The translations under genes were made by a program, and so were the position numbers. Positions 24,711 to 34,454 of a stretch of 64,000 bases of DNA are shown piece by piece (the stretch's first letter is position 1; each line of letters begins with the position of its first letter). The notes below the pieces were generated by a model. The model saw only the letters and a list, made by a program, of their open reading frames with translations, searched no databases and was not told the DNA's origin. Source of the DNA: Vibrio sp. Hep-1b-8 (GTDB lineage Bacteria > Pseudomonadota > Gammaproteobacteria > Enterobacterales > Vibrionaceae). The stretch spans positions 1 to 64,000 of the forward strand of contig NZ_QEWN01000113.1 of NCBI RefSeq assembly GCF_006124995.1, in the 5' to 3' direction.

Positions 24711-27289
24711 AGTAACTCTTCTTCAATATATTCAGATAGCTCAATACTCTTCTCATACAAGAAGTAAAAACCATCACCGATGGTTTTACCTATAGTCGAA
24801 CCTCCAATTCCACCAACCGCACCGCCTGCAACAAAAGCACCAATTGAAGCAATTGCTAACACAGGCGCAGAGGTAACTCCTACAATACCCAACACCAAAA
24901 CAGTTCCGCCAGCAGCGATATTTCCACCAGCAATCCCCCCACCGATACCACCAATAAATCCTGTTATTTCACGAGCCGTCACTTTGCCGCATTCTCCTGA
25001 ACCATCGATAGAACAGGCTTCATAAATATTCTTCGTACCACTTGCTGCACCAAGCACTAGCCCTACGTAGCCGACTCCACGAGATGTCGCGATACCAATC
25101 GCCACGTTCGCTATACGCTTACCTAAATTCGGTACCATACCTTTTGCAATAATTTCATCAGCATTATGGATAATAGAATGAGTAGAGAGTTTTAAGTTAC
25201 GTCTAATCTGAGTGTAAATAGGAATTTGAACAGAACGTTTCGATAATGCAGCAAAGCTACCATCTAGCTTTTTGAATAGCGCAGCACGTTCTGCGACAAA
25301 AGAACCATAGTTAACACCACCAACACGGCTTGCCATCGCAACTTGAGAGACGTAAAGGTGGTTAATTTCAAGAAGCACACCATTGATGTTTTTTAAATGT
25401 CGCTCAACACCTGTGGCTATAGCACCGACTCCCAATGAAGCATAAGCGTATAAGTCACCTGGAAGGCCATCTGAGCCGACTTTTTTAATTGTTTCATCAG
25501 AATAATAATCTAGCACTTCAAAATGGCGATAAACGGTAGCAACTTGTTCCTCAGTCAGTTTCGCTAACTCAACACTGGCTGTTTTCGCTTCCTCTATAAG
25601 AGCATCAAGTTTACTTGTCTGCTCTTCATTAATCGGCTCTTTGGTCGGGACAACTACAATCTCCCCTTGCCGTACAGGGTTGTTCAAGTGTGCGTTGTAT
25701 TTTTTTAATAGTTTTTGAGTATCTTCGCTTGTATCTGAAGAGAAAAAGCTTGACCAAAAATCCTCTAGAGGTTGGGTTTGATCTACTTGGGTAAAACCAA
25801 GTTCAAATTCTGTCGCAACGTCAGAGACTGTTTTGATATTTACCACAGGGATGTCTTTTTCGACCAACCTTTCGTTATTAATTGAGACTATCGACGTATC
25901 AACTAAACATCGCTCTGTGTAGTTATAGAAAGTGTTTAAAGGTTGATTAAATCGCTTGGGGCTCTCCGGTGGTATCTCGTAAACAGGCTCTTTTTCAATG
26001 CTTAGCGGTTGCTGTTTTTCTACATTCAGAGAATCCCCTACCGATAGAGACATCGGGTCGGCATCGTACTGTGGATTAAGTTCCAACAACGCTTTTGGCG
26101 CTAGACCATACTGCTTGGCAATCTTCATCCACGTTTCTCGCATACCCGTTTCGAGATCAGTTTGAACAATATGCTTAACGGGCTGAGGTTGGGGTTCGGC
26201 GGGTTTCTCTGATTCAGCTCGTTTAATGATGGGTTGTTTTGTTGCCTCAAGTAACTGAGGCACATCTAATTTCACCCCATGCTCGTTCAACCACTCCTCG
26301 CTCAAATTATCCAGTTCATCACGGGTAATTTGTCTCTCTAAATAAACAAGATGTTGCCCCTCGACCACTTTGCCACCGAGTTTCCACAACACCAATATCG
26401 CGTTTTGGTTCTGGTTATAGCCTCTTTCGGGATCAAGGCGGTGATGCATTGAGTGAGTGGCATAAAAGCCCCAGTTTTTATCACCGAGAATACGGTACTC
26501 TTGGATAAGTTTGTCGTTATGAAAGTGGTAGTAAAAACCGTGAGTGGGAAAGCCTAGCCGCTCGCCGAGCTGCACAGCGGGAAAAACGGGAATAAAGCCC
26601 TCTTGCGCTACGCCACTGCCTATCGGTCTGACTTTTACTGGCTGACGAGGCGAGAGACCTAACGACTTTGATGCCACTTCTCCGACCAATTTTTTAGGCT
26701 CATCAAACGCGGTGAATAGGGTGTAGCGTGTCCCTTCTTTGATTTTGGTTTCACGCCAGCGCCCTAGTAACACTTCGTTTGTCGTTTGGGCTAAAACAAA
26801 CGAACAACCAACATTGCGCTGAAAGGCATCAGCGGAGCACGCGATATCGAAATTGTACTCGTATTTTTCCTTTGGCGGCGCATCGGGATTATGAGTACGA
26901 ACCGGCTCAGGGACGTAAGGGGGCATGGGAAGTGGCGGGTGTAGGCTTGTAGTGTGAGTGGTGCTTGATGCACTCCCACTCCCGCTCATCTGTGTGCGAG
27001 TTAATAGTGCCTTTTGTGCCAATGGGTCGAGGTTGTCGCGAACATGGGGATTTAACTCCCAATCTGAATGATCTAAGCCATCGCTCTCTTTTATCAACAG
27101 CGGAACTCGCGGAGAATCATTGAGTAGCAGAAAATGGCCTTGCTGTAATTGCTCAATAAATCGCTCATATCCCATGCCAGATGGGGTCACCTCTTTGAGT
27201 TCACTTTCAGACAAGGAGTCAAAACCCCCTTCCACTTGCTGAAATTCGTGCGCCATCAAATGGATAAGTTCAACGGTCTTATACCCCAC
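24707..27289 (-). CDS. LysM-containing polymorphic toxin, likely pore-forming
   Basis: This 860-residue protein has no signal peptide. The N-terminal part (about 1-330) includes YNFDIACSADAFQRNVGC and a HNDKLIQEYRILGDKNWGF region that I associate with Vibrio effector or bacteriocin-like proteins but cannot name. A LysM domain follows (about 371-425), and a second weaker LysM-like segment ends near VRQGEIVVVPTKEP (about 545). The C-terminus (about 720-835) is strongly hydrophobic with GFIGGIGGGIAGGNIAAGG and GAFVAGGAVGGIGGS, a glycine-zipper pattern suited to membrane insertion. The start is GTG with AGGG 6 nt before it. The coupled membrane immunity gene supports a membrane-damaging toxin. 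Delivery, perhaps type VI or cell lysis, cannot be read from this window. Confidence 0.7.
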   Translation of the reverse strand: MGYKTVELIHLMAHEFQQVEGGFDSLSESELKEVTPSGMGYERFIEQLQQGHFLLLNDSPRVPLLIKESDGLDHSDWELNPHVRDNLDPLAQKALLTRTQMSGSGSASSTTHTTSLHPPLPMPPYVPEPVRTHNPDAPPKEKYEYNFDIACSADAFQRNVGCSFVLAQTTNEVLLGRWRETKIKEGTRYTLFTAFDEPKKLVGEVASKSLGLSPRQPVKVRPIGSGVAQEGFIPVFPAVQLGERLGFPTHGFYYHFHNDKLIQEYRILGDKNWGFYATHSMHHRLDPERGYNQNQNAILVLWKLGGKVVEGQHLVYLERQITRDELDNLSEEWLNEHGVKLDVPQLLEATKQPIIKRAESEKPAEPQPQPVKHIVQTDLETGMRETWMKIAKQYGLAPKALLELNPQYDADPMSLSVGDSLNVEKQQPLSIEKEPVYEIPPESPKRFNQPLNTFYNYTERCLVDTSIVSINNERLVEKDIPVVNIKTVSDVATEFELGFTQVDQTQPLEDFWSSFFSSDTSEDTQKLLKKYNAHLNNPVRQGEIVVVPTKEPINEEQTSKLDALIEEAKTASVELAKLTEEQVATVYRHFEVLDYYSDETIKKVGSDGLPGDLYAYASLGVGAIATGVERHLKNINGVLLEINHLYVSQVAMASRVGGVNYGSFVAERAALFKKLDGSFAALSKRSVQIPIYTQIRRNLKLSTHSIIHNADEIIAKGMVPNLGKRIANVAIGIATSRGVGYVGLVLGAASGTKNIYEACSIDGSGECGKVTAREITGFIGGIGGGIAGGNIAAGGTVLVLGIVGVTSAPVLAIASIGAFVAGGAVGGIGGSTIGKTIGDGFYFLYEKSIELSEYIEEELL

Positions 27290-27624
27290 GTCATGCCCTA
27301 TTGAATCGTTTATGAGTGGCTCAAAGGTTACCTAGCTTGCGCTTTTATATCTATAGTTTGGATATAAAATCAATTGAATAGATGTCACATGTGTCGCAAT
27401 TAAACTTCCTTTGTATCAATACTTTATAAAAAATGACACGTACACTGCTCGGTTAATCTGTGCTACGTTTTTCATCATAAGAATCATATCAACTTGTCGG
27501 GGCTTTTACGTTTCATTGGTAGTTGAGTCGGAAATTACCTTTATGATAACGCTTGCCTTTCTTTCCTCATATTGCACAATACCCGCCCTTAACCACTAAA
27601 TTTGTCAACGCTAGTCCTGAAGTC
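27290..27624. other. Divergent region LysM toxin / pabA
   Basis: About 335 nt between divergent genes, AT-rich near the middle, with a small palindrome CACATGTG at 27386-27393. It is the right edge of the toxin island. No convincing consensus promoter or gene was found. Confidence 0.5.
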
Positions 27625-28212
27625 ATGCTGCTGATTATCGATAATTACGACTCTTTTACTTACAACCTTTACCAGTACTTCTGTGAACTGGGTGCAGAGG
27701 TTAAAGTTGTGCGCAATGATGAAATCACCCTTGATGAAATTGAAGCCTTAGCCCCGACTCATTTGGTTATATCTCCAGGGCCTTGTACTCCCAATGAGGC
27801 GGGTATCTCTTTAGATGCGATCAAACACTTTTCAACCAAGCTACCGATTCTAGGTGTTTGCTTGGGGCATCAGGCGATTGCGCAAGTGTTTGGTGGTGAA
27901 GTTGTGCGAGCGCGTCAGGTGATGCATGGTAAAACCTCGCCAATTCGCCATAATGATCGCAGTGTCTTTGCTGGCTTGAATAATCCGCTGACGGTCACTC
28001 GATACCATTCATTGGTGGTGAAAAACGGAACGTTACCTGACTGTTTTGAGCTGACCGCTTGGACCGAGTTCGAAGACGGTTCAATGGATGAGATCATGGG
28101 TTACCAGCACAAGTCTTTACCGATTGATGCAGTTCAGTTTCACCCTGAGTCGATTAAAACGGAGCAGGGACACCAGATCTTGGCTAACTTTCTCGCTCGA
28201 AAACCGATTTAA
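27625..28212 (+). CDS. pabA: Anthranilate/aminodeoxychorismate synthase component II
   Basis: This glutamine amidotransferase subunit supplies ammonia to PabB for 4-amino-4-deoxychorismate (folate) and possibly to anthranilate synthase. The 195-residue class I amidotransferase shows IDNYDSF at the start, SPGPC (50-54), the nucleophile Cys79 in GVCLGHQ and the His-Glu pair in QFHPESI. ATG at 27625 gives the canonical N-terminus; an earlier in-frame start at 27553 adds an unrelated tail. As the first conserved gene after the toxin island, it marks the right border of the insertion. Confidence 0.93.
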   Translation: MLLIIDNYDSFTYNLYQYFCELGAEVKVVRNDEITLDEIEALAPTHLVISPGPCTPNEAGISLDAIKHFSTKLPILGVCLGHQAIAQVFGGEVVRARQVMHGKTSPIRHNDRSVFAGLNNPLTVTRYHSLVVKNGTLPDCFELTAWTEFEDGSMDEIMGYQHKSLPIDAVQFHPESIKTEQGHQILANFLARKPI

Positions 28213-28613
28213 ACGCTCTATTTCTCTTTATCTTATCCAGACAAAGCCGGACTTAGATCACTTTTCTTAACATTTCTTTCATATTTCCCATCGCGAATAT
28301 TATGTGAAAAAGTATGCGTGATCTTTACCTCGCCTACGTTAGACCCCTTATCCGAACTATGATTAACCATAGCTTATCGCACCTATAAGAATATATTGCT
28401 TCATAAAAGTCGCAGCGTGATGCATAAATACTCAGAGGTGATGAGTATTGGGCTCCGTATCGGGTGCTAAAAAGAATAAATCACTATTGAAATGGTTAAT
28501 TAAATGTAAATACAATGCCGTGATTGCTTAATGGCAAAACAATATCTTATTTCATTGATTGGAAGTAAGGACACCATATTCGCTATGCATGCGGTATCTA
28601 GAGGGAATGTGCA
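28213..28613. other. Upstream region of astC
   Basis: About 400 nt without a gene, AT-rich. It holds an ARG-box candidate at 28421-28434 and a short inverted repeat CTATG/CATAG around 28360. Confidence 0.55.
28421..28434. promoter_or_regulatory. Candidate ARG box upstream of astC
   Basis: TGCATAAATACTCA matches TGAAT-N4-ATTCA at eight of ten positions with the correct 4-nt spacer, about 180 nt before astC. ArgR activates ast genes in enterobacteria, so the position makes sense. Confidence 0.45.
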
Positions 28614-29828
28614 ATGACTGAACAAAATAAAGTAGAACGCGGTTTGTTTGATGAGGTAATGGTACCTTGTTATAACCCAATGGAAATGATTCCAGTCAAA
28701 GGCGAGGGTGCTCGAGTTTGGGATCAGCAAGGCACAGAATATATCGACTTTGCGGGTGGTATTGCCGTGAGCTGCTTAGGTCATTGTCACCCAGCGATGG
28801 TCAATGCACTGACTGATCAAGCTCAGAAGATTTGGCACTTAAGTAATGTTATGACTAATGAGCCAGCTCTGCGTTTAGCGAAAAAGCTAACAGAGGTGAG
28901 CTTTGCGGAAAAAGTATTCTTCGCGAACTCTGGCGCAGAAGCCAACGAAGCAGCTCTGAAGCTTGCCCGTCGTTACGCAGCAGATAAGTTTGGTCCAGAA
29001 AAATCAGAAATTATCGCCTTCAAACAAGGCTTCCACGGTCGTACATTCTTTACGGTAACTGTGGGTGGTCAAGCGGCATACTCGGACGGTTTTGGTCCTA
29101 AACCAGGCGATGTTACACACCTACCATACAATGATGTAGAAGCTCTACGTGAGCATATCTCAGATCGTACGTGTGCAATCATGATGGAGCCACTGCAAGG
29201 CGAAGGTGGCATCATCTCTCCAACCGATGAATTTGTTCAAACGGTTCGTGAATTGTGTGATAAACACAATGCTCTACTTATTTTCGATGAAGTACAAACA
29301 GGTAATGGCCGTACCGGTCATTTCTACGCATACCAAGGTCTAGGCGTAACGCCAGATATCCTGAGCACAGCGAAGTCACTTGGTGGCGGTTTCCCTATCG
29401 GCGCAATGCTAACGACGACAGAGCTAGCTCAACATCTGAAAGTGGGTACTCATGGTTCTACATATGGCGGTAACCCATTAGCGTGTGCCGTTGCTGAAGC
29501 CGTCGTGGATGTGGTGAGCGCACCAGAAACATTAGCGGGTGTTGCAGAGCGTGAAGTTTTGTTCCGTGAAGGACTAGCGAAACTGAACGACAAGTACAAC
29601 ATGTTCTCTGAAGTTCGTGGTAAAGGTCTGCTGCTTGGTGCAGCATTGAATGATGAGTGGCAAGGTCGAGCTCGTGACGTACTTGTTGCGGCGGGCAAAG
29701 AAGGTCTAATGGTGCTGGTAGCAGGAACAAACGTTGTTCGCTTCACCCCATCACTAGTCATCACTAAAGAAGAAATTGAAGAAGGTCTAGCAAGACTGGA
29801 TAAAGCTCTAGCGACGCTAGTTAAATAA
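28614..29828 (+). CDS. astC: Acetylornithine/succinylornithine aminotransferase
   Basis: This PLP enzyme transfers the amino group of N-acetyl- or N-succinylornithine to 2-oxoglutarate. The 404-residue class III aminotransferase has [17 protein letters not shown], the cofactor aspartate in LIFDEVQTG and the Schiff-base lysine (Lys254) in [13 protein letters not shown]. It is followed by astA and astD, so it acts in arginine breakdown through the succinyltransferase pathway; in Vibrio a single protein often also does the biosynthetic ArgD step, and it is commonly annotated argD. A small repeat-bearing spacer of about 105 nt separates it from astA. Confidence 0.92.
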   Translation: MTEQNKVERGLFDEVMVPCYNPMEMIPVKGEGARVWDQQGTEYIDFAGGIAVSCLGHCHPAMVNALTDQAQKIWHLSNVMTNEPALRLAKKLTEVSFAEKVFFANSGAEANEAALKLARRYAADKFGPEKSEIIAFKQGFHGRTFFTVTVGGQAAYSDGFGPKPGDVTHLPYNDVEALREHISDRTCAIMMEPLQGEGGIISPTDEFVQTVRELCDKHNALLIFDEVQTGNGRTGHFYAYQGLGVTPDILSTAKSLGGGFPIGAMLTTTELAQHLKVGTHGSTYGGNPLACAVAEAVVDVVSAPETLAGVAEREVLFREGLAKLNDKYNMFSEVRGKGLLLGAALNDEWQGRARDVLVAAGKEGLMVLVAGTNVVRFTPSLVITKEEIEEGLARLDKALATLVK

Positions 29829-29837
29829 GAATAAAAG

Positions 29838-29903
29838 CGTCGAGTTACGAGTAGCGAGATAGCGGTTTCTAGTCTCGTTACTCGCTACTTTTCGACTCGA
29901 AAC
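29838..29903. repeat. Extragenic inverted repeat between astC and astA
   Basis: GAGTAGCGAG (from about 29848) pairs with CTCGCTACT (29880-29888) around a loop of about 22 nt, flanked by CGTCGAG and CGACTCG arms. The CTCGCTACT core is the same as the unit of the tandem array at 63651. Confidence 0.7.
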
Positions 29904-29933
29904 TTAAGTTACTTGCATCAGGAGGGAGTATCG

Positions 29934-30953
29934 ATGCTGGTTGTTCGCCCTATCGCAATGTCGGACTACGATGCGCTGCACACGTGCGCAGTGGAATCTG
30001 GTCACGGATTCACATCTCTACCAATTAACGAAGAACTGTTAAAAAACAGAATTACTCATTCAGAGTACAGCTTTACTAAGCCTGACGTAACCTCACCGGG
30101 TGACGAAGGTTATCTAATGGTTGGCTTTGATAGTGAGACTGGCGAAGTTGCTGGTTGTACAGGTATCGAAGCGTCCATCGGTTGGGATGTTCCTTTTTAC
30201 TCATACCATATTAGTACCATCGTTCACGCATCAGCTAAGCTAGGCGTAAACAACGTCGTGAAGCTGCTGACATTTGGTAACAACTACACGGGTTGTAGCG
30301 AGATCTGTACTCTGTTCTTACGCCCAGACTTCCGTCGTGGTTTGAATGGTCGTTTAATGTCTAAATGTCGTTTTTTAATGATGGCTGAGCATCCACACCG
30401 TTTCTCGAAAACGGTATTTGCTGAAATGCGCGGCGTCTCAGATGCAGAAGGCAACTCACCATTCTGGCAATGGCTACAAGAACATTTCTTCTCCATTGAC
30501 TTCACAATGGCGGACTACCTTACAGGTATAGGTAAGAAAGGCTTTATCGCTGACCTAATGCCTAAACTACCAATCTATATCAACTTGCTAAGTAAAGAAG
30601 CACAGGCAGTGATTGGTCAAGTACACGAAAATACTAAACCCGCTTTACGCTTATTAGAGAAAGAGGGCTTTACTTGCCGTAACTACGTCGACATCTTCGA
30701 TGGCGGCCCGACGGTAGAGTGTGATGTGCGCAATATTGAATCGGTGCGTCACTCTTTCCGAGCCAAAGTGACGATCGCGGAACACTCAAGTTCTCAAGAC
30801 TACTTAATCTCAAACACTTCGTTTGAAGATTTCCGCGCGACGGCAACGAAAGCCGCTTATGACCAAGCTTCAGAGACAGTTATTCTTTCTCCAGAAGTGG
30901 CGCACGCGCTGAGAGTTGGTGAAGGCGAATTCGTTCGCATGTTGGCTCAGTAA
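29934..30953 (+). CDS. astA: Arginine N-succinyltransferase
   Basis: AstA transfers succinyl from succinyl-CoA to arginine, the first step of the ammonia-producing AST pathway. The 339-residue protein aligns by eye with E. coli AstA throughout: [11 protein letters not shown], a [10 protein letters not shown] stretch, [15 protein letters not shown] and [18 protein letters not shown] at 29934 is chosen over an in-frame start seven codons earlier because GGAGGGAG lies 6 nt before it. It sits between astC and astD; astB and astE are not in the window. Confidence 0.95.
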   Translation: MLVVRPIAMSDYDALHTCAVESGHGFTSLPINEELLKNRITHSEYSFTKPDVTSPGDEGYLMVGFDSETGEVAGCTGIEASIGWDVPFYSYHISTIVHASAKLGVNNVVKLLTFGNNYTGCSEICTLFLRPDFRRGLNGRLMSKCRFLMMAEHPHRFSKTVFAEMRGVSDAEGNSPFWQWLQEHFFSIDFTMADYLTGIGKKGFIADLMPKLPIYINLLSKEAQAVIGQVHENTKPALRLLEKEGFTCRNYVDIFDGGPTVECDVRNIESVRHSFRAKVTIAEHSSSQDYLISNTSFEDFRATATKAAYDQASETVILSPEVAHALRVGEGEFVRMLAQ

Positions 30954-30991
30954 TAGAGCCAGATATTACGCAGAATCTGAAGGAACATATT

Positions 30992-32449
30992 ATGACACAT
31001 TGGATTGCCGGAGAGTGGGTAGCAGGTCTGGGTGAGTCAATGAACTCAACCAGCCCTTACAACAATGAAGTAATCTGGCAGGGCGAGAGTGCAACGCCAG
31101 AGCAAGTTGAACAGGCGGTTTCTGCCGCGCGTAATGCATTTGTTGGCTGGAAAAAACTAAGTTTTGAAGAACGTGAAGCCTTCGTACTCGCTTTTGCCGA
31201 AAAGGTAAAAGAGAACAGCGAAGAAATCGCGCAGATTATCGCGAAAGAAACGGGTAAACCAATTTGGGAAACTCGTACTGAAGCAGCAGCAATGGCTGGC
31301 AAGATCGCAATTTCGATCCGTGCTTATCATGAGCGTACTGGCAAAGCACAGCGTGAAGCTGCGGGTAACCAAATTGTTTTGCGTCACCGTCCACTAGGCG
31401 TGATGGCTGTGTTTGGTCCATACAACTTCCCAGGTCATCTTCCAAATGGTCACATCGTGCCTGCATTGCTTGCAGGTAATACAGTTGTATTCAAACCTTC
31501 TGAGCAGACGCCATTTACGGGTGAATTTGCCATGAAGCTGTGGGATCAGGTTGGCTTGCCAAAAGGTGTCATCAACCTTGTCCAAGGTGCGAAAGAGACA
31601 GGTATCGCTCTAGCCAGTTCTAAAGGGCTAGATGGCGTTCTCTTTACGGGCAGTGCCAATACTGGTCACATCCTTCACCGTCAGTTCGCAGGTCAGCCGG
31701 GCAAAATGCTGGCTCTAGAGATGGGGGGTAACAACCCTATGGTTATCTCTGAAAATTACGGTGATCTGGACGCAACGGTTTATACCATTATTCAATCTGC
31801 ATTCATTAGTGCTGGCCAGCGTTGTACATGTGCTCGTCGCCTATATGTTCCTGTTGGTGAGAAGGGTGATCTATTGGTCAATAAGCTTGTACAAGCGACC
31901 AATAAGATTCGCGTCGATCAGCCATTCGCAGAACCTGCACCATTCATGGGGCCGCAGATTTCTAAAGCAGCGGCAGACTTTATCCTTGCTGCACAGGCAA
32001 ACTTGCAAACACTGGGTGGTGTCAGTTTGGTTGAAGCGAAAGCGGGTGAAGCCGCCTTTGTTACTCCGGGTATTATTGACGTTACTGCGATTGCAGAGCT
32101 ACCTGATGAAGAGTACTTTGGCCCTCTGCTACAGGTCGTACGCTACCAAGGTCTTGAAAAAGCGGTTGAACTTGCCAACGACACACGCTTTGGGTTATCT
32201 GCTGGCCTAGTCTCGACAGACGATAGCGAGTGGAACTACTTTGTTGACCATATTCGAGCAGGCATCGTTAACCGTAACCGTCAGCTCACTGGAGCAAGTG
32301 GTGATGCACCGTTCGGTGGCCCAGGCGCTTCTGGCAACCTAAGGCCAAGTGCTTACTATGCAGCGGATTACTGTGCGTACCCAATGGCTTCGATGGAAGG
32401 TGGCGAGACACTTCTTCCTGAAACATTAAGCCCAGGTGTTGAACTGTAG
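30992..32449 (+). CDS. astD: N-succinylglutamate 5-semialdehyde dehydrogenase
   Basis: AstD oxidises succinylglutamate semialdehyde to succinylglutamate with NAD, step four of the AST pathway. The 485-residue aldehyde dehydrogenase has the [14 protein letters not shown] stretch typical of AstD, the catalytic glutamate in [10 protein letters not shown] and the catalytic cysteine in [11 protein letters not shown]. It lies 38 nt after astA and ends with its own terminator. Confidence 0.95.
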   Translation: MTHWIAGEWVAGLGESMNSTSPYNNEVIWQGESATPEQVEQAVSAARNAFVGWKKLSFEEREAFVLAFAEKVKENSEEIAQIIAKETGKPIWETRTEAAAMAGKIAISIRAYHERTGKAQREAAGNQIVLRHRPLGVMAVFGPYNFPGHLPNGHIVPALLAGNTVVFKPSEQTPFTGEFAMKLWDQVGLPKGVINLVQGAKETGIALASSKGLDGVLFTGSANTGHILHRQFAGQPGKMLALEMGGNNPMVISENYGDLDATVYTIIQSAFISAGQRCTCARRLYVPVGEKGDLLVNKLVQATNKIRVDQPFAEPAPFMGPQISKAAADFILAAQANLQTLGGVSLVEAKAGEAAFVTPGIIDVTAIAELPDEEYFGPLLQVVRYQGLEKAVELANDTRFGLSAGLVSTDDSEWNYFVDHIRAGIVNRNRQLTGASGDAPFGGPGASGNLRPSAYYAADYCAYPMASMEGGETLLPETLSPGVEL

Positions 32450-32480
32450 AGCGTGAAGTTCGATTAGATATTTCCCTTTT

Positions 32481-32507
32481 TGCCTCCCTGAGCCAGGAGG
32501 CATTTTT
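32481..32507 (+). terminator. Terminator after astD
   Basis: TGCCTCC-CTGAGCCA-GGAGGCA followed by five T residues, between astD and the DUF1338 gene. Confidence 0.85.
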
Positions 32508-32539
32508 GAACGTAAACAACCCCTATACAAGGAGGCGTT

Positions 32540-33331
32540 ATGACGCCAGATGTTTTATTCCAGCAGTTATGGAATGACTATATTCAACGCTTGTGTCCCT
32601 CTGCTGAAAAAGTACACCAACTTCTGCAAGAAGACGAAGCATTGATCAATGACCATATTGCATTACGTACTTTCAACGTTGAGCCGTTAGGTATCGCGAC
32701 TCTAGCACAACCTTTTCTAGATGCTGGCTACAAGCCGTGTGGCGATTACGTTTTTGAAAGCAAAAAGCTCGCGGCGAAACATTTTGAACATCCCGATCCA
32801 AAACAGCCAAAAGTATTTATCAGTGAACTAAAAGTTGATGAGTGTTCTAGTGAACTTCAAGCGATTGTTACCAAGCTAGTCGAGCAAGTAGACACCGATA
32901 AGCTAAAAGGTCATGAGTTCTTGTATGGTGGCCGACTATGGGATATTAGTCATGCGGATTACCAGACGCTGGCTAAAGAAAGCGAATACGCGGCTTGGTT
33001 AGCGGCACATGGCTACGGAGCAAACCACTTTACCGTAAGTGTGAACCAGCTAAATGCTTTTGATGAAGTGAAAGGTGTGAATGATCATCTGCGCTCTGCC
33101 GGCTTTACTATCAATGAGTTTGGTGGCGAAGTAAAAGGCACGCCAGAAGTGTTGCTTGAGCAATCTTCAACGATGGCTGATAAAGTGCCGGTTCAGTTTA
33201 CTGAAGGCAGTGAAATCATCCCTGGAGGCTTCTACGAGTTCGCTAAACGTTACCCAATGTCTAATGGCGAGCTTTACCCAGGATTTGTGGCAGCGTCTGC
33301 TGACAAGATCTTCGAAAGCACTAACGGGTAA
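32540..33331 (+). CDS. DUF1338 (2-oxoadipate dioxygenase-like) protein
   Basis: This 263-residue protein of the DUF1338 family has a vicinal-oxygen-chelate-like fold. Members such as HglS are iron-dependent 2-oxoadipate dioxygenase/decarboxylases. Probable metal ligands are the histidines of DHIALRTF and GANHFTV and the glutamate of GGFYEFAKRYP. The start has a GGAGG ribosome site. It follows astD, separated by a terminator. Whether it acts on an amino-acid catabolite is unknown; the short single-domain form differs from the longer E. coli YdcJ. Confidence 0.82.
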   Translation: MTPDVLFQQLWNDYIQRLCPSAEKVHQLLQEDEALINDHIALRTFNVEPLGIATLAQPFLDAGYKPCGDYVFESKKLAAKHFEHPDPKQPKVFISELKVDECSSELQAIVTKLVEQVDTDKLKGHEFLYGGRLWDISHADYQTLAKESEYAAWLAAHGYGANHFTVSVNQLNAFDEVKGVNDHLRSAGFTINEFGGEVKGTPEVLLEQSSTMADKVPVQFTEGSEIIPGGFYEFAKRYPMSNGELYPGFVAASADKIFESTNG

Positions 33332-33349
33332 AGAGCAGAAGCGAGAGTC

Positions 33350-33400
33350 GAGACCGGACTTCGTCCTGCGAGCATTTAGAACGGGCTGCGCCCTTCGAGA
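33350..33400. repeat. 51-nt two-hairpin extragenic element, copy 1
   Basis: Two small hairpins, GGACTTCGTCC (33356-33366) and GGGCTGCGCCC (33383-33393), sit in a 51-nt block starting GAGA and ending TTCGAGA. The same block occurs at 49291-49341 with nine differences, four of them compensatory within the stems. It lies in the 248-nt spacer between DUF1338 and the crp terminator. Confidence 0.85.
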
Positions 33401-33525
33401 ACAATGTGTTCCGAGATGGGGCTTCGAAAGATAGTGGCGGGTAGAAGTTGATAACAGCTTTGTGGTTAAAGGTGTTGACGAAACTAGTCCTCAATAAGCC
33501 ATAATTTTCTCGATTCTCGAAAACA

Positions 33526-33557
33526 AAAAGCCACCAATGTTTCCATTGGTGGCTTTT
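33526..33557 (-). terminator. Terminator of crp
   Basis: A 14-bp perfect stem (33526-33539 with 33544-33557) with a 4-nt loop is followed on the minus strand by a T-rich tract. Confidence 0.9.
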
Positions 33558-33579
33558 ATAATTTAGTGCTTAATCGAAA

Positions 33580-34212
33580 TTAACGAGTACCGTAAACAAC
33601 GATTGTTTTACCGTGTGCAGAAATTAGGTTCTGCTCTTCAAGCATCTTCAAGATACGGCCAACTGTTTCGCGAGAACAGCCAACGATTTGACCAATCTCT
33701 TGGCGAGTGATCTTGATTTGCATGCCATCTGGGTGAGTCATTGCATCAGGTTGCTTCGCTAGGTTTAGTAGCGTTTGAGCAATACGACCCGTTACGTCTA
33801 GGAATGCTAGGTCGCCCACTTTTTGGCTCGTCACTTGTAGACGACTTGCCATCTGCGCTGAAAGGCGCATTAAGATATCTGGGTTCACTTGGATAAGCTG
33901 ACGGAACTTCTTGAATGAGATTTCCGCAACTTCACAAGGAGATTTTGCTCGAACCCATGCGGTACGCTCTTGGTCTTCTTCGAATAGACCAAGTTCACCG
34001 ATGAAGTCACCTTGGTTTAGGTAAGAAAGGATCATCTCCTTACCTTCTTCGTCTTTGATAAGAACCGCAACAGAACCTTTAACAATGTAGTACAAAGTTT
34101 CCGCTTTCTCGCCCGCGTGAATTAGCGTGCTTTTTGAAGGGTACTTATGAATATGACAATGTGAAAGGAACCACTCTAATGTTGGGTCGGTTTGAGGTTT
34201 ACCTAGAACCAT
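33580..34212 (-). CDS. crp: cAMP receptor protein
   Basis: This is the global regulator that binds cAMP and activates catabolic, motility and competence genes. It has 210 residues, exactly the E. coli length and nearly the same sequence: GELGLF in the cAMP pocket, then ERTAW (E. coli has ERSAW, so the residue equivalent to Ser84 is Thr), and the recognition helix [14 protein letters not shown]. The gene is monocistronic, with a strong terminator and a 242-nt upstream region containing a possible CRP site, which would allow autoregulation. Confidence 0.98.
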   Translation of the reverse strand: MVLGKPQTDPTLEWFLSHCHIHKYPSKSTLIHAGEKAETLYYIVKGSVAVLIKDEEGKEMILSYLNQGDFIGELGLFEEDQERTAWVRAKSPCEVAEISFKKFRQLIQVNPDILMRLSAQMASRLQVTSQKVGDLAFLDVTGRIAQTLLNLAKQPDAMTHPDGMQIKITRQEIGQIVGCSRETVGRILKMLEEQNLISAHGKTIVVYGTR

Positions 34213-34405
34213 AATATCTCACTTCCTCTGCAGGGTACGCTTGCCGCTTTCCATGTTTAAGCTAAGCCTTAATTAAGACCTACTAGGATAAGAGCACTTT
34301 ATAAATGCTGCAAGCCAACTTATGTGTCGGTTACAAATAGTATCCTTTTTCTGGCATGATTTCTTGATTTTAATCGGGTACAACAGGCTTTTTGGTACGC
34401 AAAAC

Positions 34406-34421
34406 TGTGCACATGATCACG
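34406..34421. promoter_or_regulatory. Candidate CRP site upstream of crp
   Basis: TGTGCACATGATCACG matches TGTGA-N6-TCACA with two mismatches, about 195 nt before crp. Autoregulation of crp is known in enterobacteria. Confidence 0.4.
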
Positions 34422-34454
34422 GTATGAAAAGTAATCGTGTTCTAGTTGTGAGCC

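Noticed and set aside
24780..25025. Proline/alanine-rich plus-strand frame opposite the LysM toxin end
   Set aside because: Antisense image of the glycine/alanine-rich hydrophobic region.
31761..32210. 149-codon open frame within astD in another frame
   Set aside because: Same-strand shadow of a conserved dehydrogenase gene, no family resemblance.
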